Positions 5,485 to 5,591 of a DNA stretch of 5,591 nucleotides are shown one piece after another. The translations under genes and the position numbers were made by a program. Source of the stretch: Pseudomonadota bacterium (GTDB taxonomy: Bacteria > Pseudomonadota > Gammaproteobacteria > Burkholderiales > Thiobacillaceae); contig JAJZRT010000283.1 of NCBI GenBank assembly GCA_021802595.1, positions 1-5,591 on the forward strand, given 5' to 3'. Each line of letters starts with the position of its first letter. Position 1 is the first letter of the stretch. The notes under the pieces are model-generated. The model was not told the DNA's origin. It did no database searches and was given only the letters and a program-made list of their open reading frames with translations.

Positions 5485-5591
5485 ATGAAATATTCCGTTC
5501 TCCTGGCTGCTCTGCTGGCTGTTTCCATGACCGCTTGTGGCAAAAAAGAAGAAGCTGCTGCTCCCGCTGAAGCGCCCGCTGCTGCTGCTCC
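5485..5591 (+). CDS. Small Ala/Glu/Pro-rich lipoprotein, 5' part only, function unknown
   Basis: The first 35 codons of a gene cut by the right edge. MKYSVLLAALLAVSMTAC is a lipoprotein signal peptide: Lys2, a Leu/Ala/Val core, and Cys18 in a slightly atypical lipobox (MTAC). The mature part begins CGKKEE and continues into an Ala-rich stretch with Glu and Pro, so at least its start is low complexity and probably a flexible tether. Gly at +2 is compatible with outer-membrane sorting. Codon use differs sharply from the msh genes: alanine is almost always GCT here and GCC or GCG there. With the strong Shine-Dalgarno and promoter-like sequence, this suggests a highly expressed gene. It belongs to a separate transcription unit from the msh operon. 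I do not recognise a specific family; many betaproteobacteria encode short lipoproteins beginning this way, without known function. Confidence 0.75.
   Translation, partial: MKYSVLLAALLAVSMTACGKKEEAAAPAEAPAAAA

Noticed and set aside
5376..5570. A 64-codon plus-strand frame across the promoter and lipoprotein start
   Set aside because: It covers the predicted promoter and leader and overlaps the lipoprotein out of frame; its sequence is Trp/Cys/Arg-rich without features and it has no Shine-Dalgarno site.

Overview
The window is a GC-rich stretch from a Gram-negative bacterium. It carries the distal half of an MSHA-type (mannose-sensitive haemagglutinin) type IV pilus assembly operon, followed by an AT-rich promoter region and the start of a small, unrelated lipoprotein gene. 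High GC, strong G/C third-position preference, an outer-membrane secretin and the mshJKLMN order suggest a betaproteobacterium (Rhodocyclales-like). That placement is inference from composition and gene order, not a database match.

Layout, all on the + strand. (1) 1-510: C-terminal part of a PilN-domain protein, cut by the left edge. (2) 500-1156: mshJ, PilO-like, with a GTG start. (3) 1141-1464: mshK, PilP-like secreted protein. (4) 1484-3154: mshL, lipoprotein secretin. (5) 3151-4152: mshM, ExeA/GspA-like AAA ATPase with a C-terminal membrane helix. (6) 4187-5233: mshN, membrane-anchored protein with five TPR repeats. These six genes overlap or nearly touch, with a largest gap of 34 nt, and I see no internal promoter or terminator, so they read as one transcript. 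(7) 5234-5484: a 251-nt non-coding region with a perfect 14-bp tandem duplication, an AT-rich tract, an extended -10 promoter and a hairpin followed by a T-run. (8) 5485-5591: the first 35 codons of a small lipoprotein with GCT-rich codon use quite unlike the msh genes.

How the genes work together (family knowledge): the PilN-like protein and MshJ form the inner-membrane alignment subcomplex, MshK bridges the periplasm towards the secretin, and MshL forms the outer-membrane pore through which the pilus passes. MshM and MshN are accessory inner-membrane factors, an ATPase and a TPR scaffold. The motor ATPase (mshE), platform protein (mshG) and pilins (mshB/A/C/D), which follow mshN in the Vibrio arrangement, do not follow it here.

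I found no convincing undescribed system. The most interesting material is the 5234-5484 region and the lipoprotein it appears to control, plus some atypical details of MshM and of translation starts in the operon.
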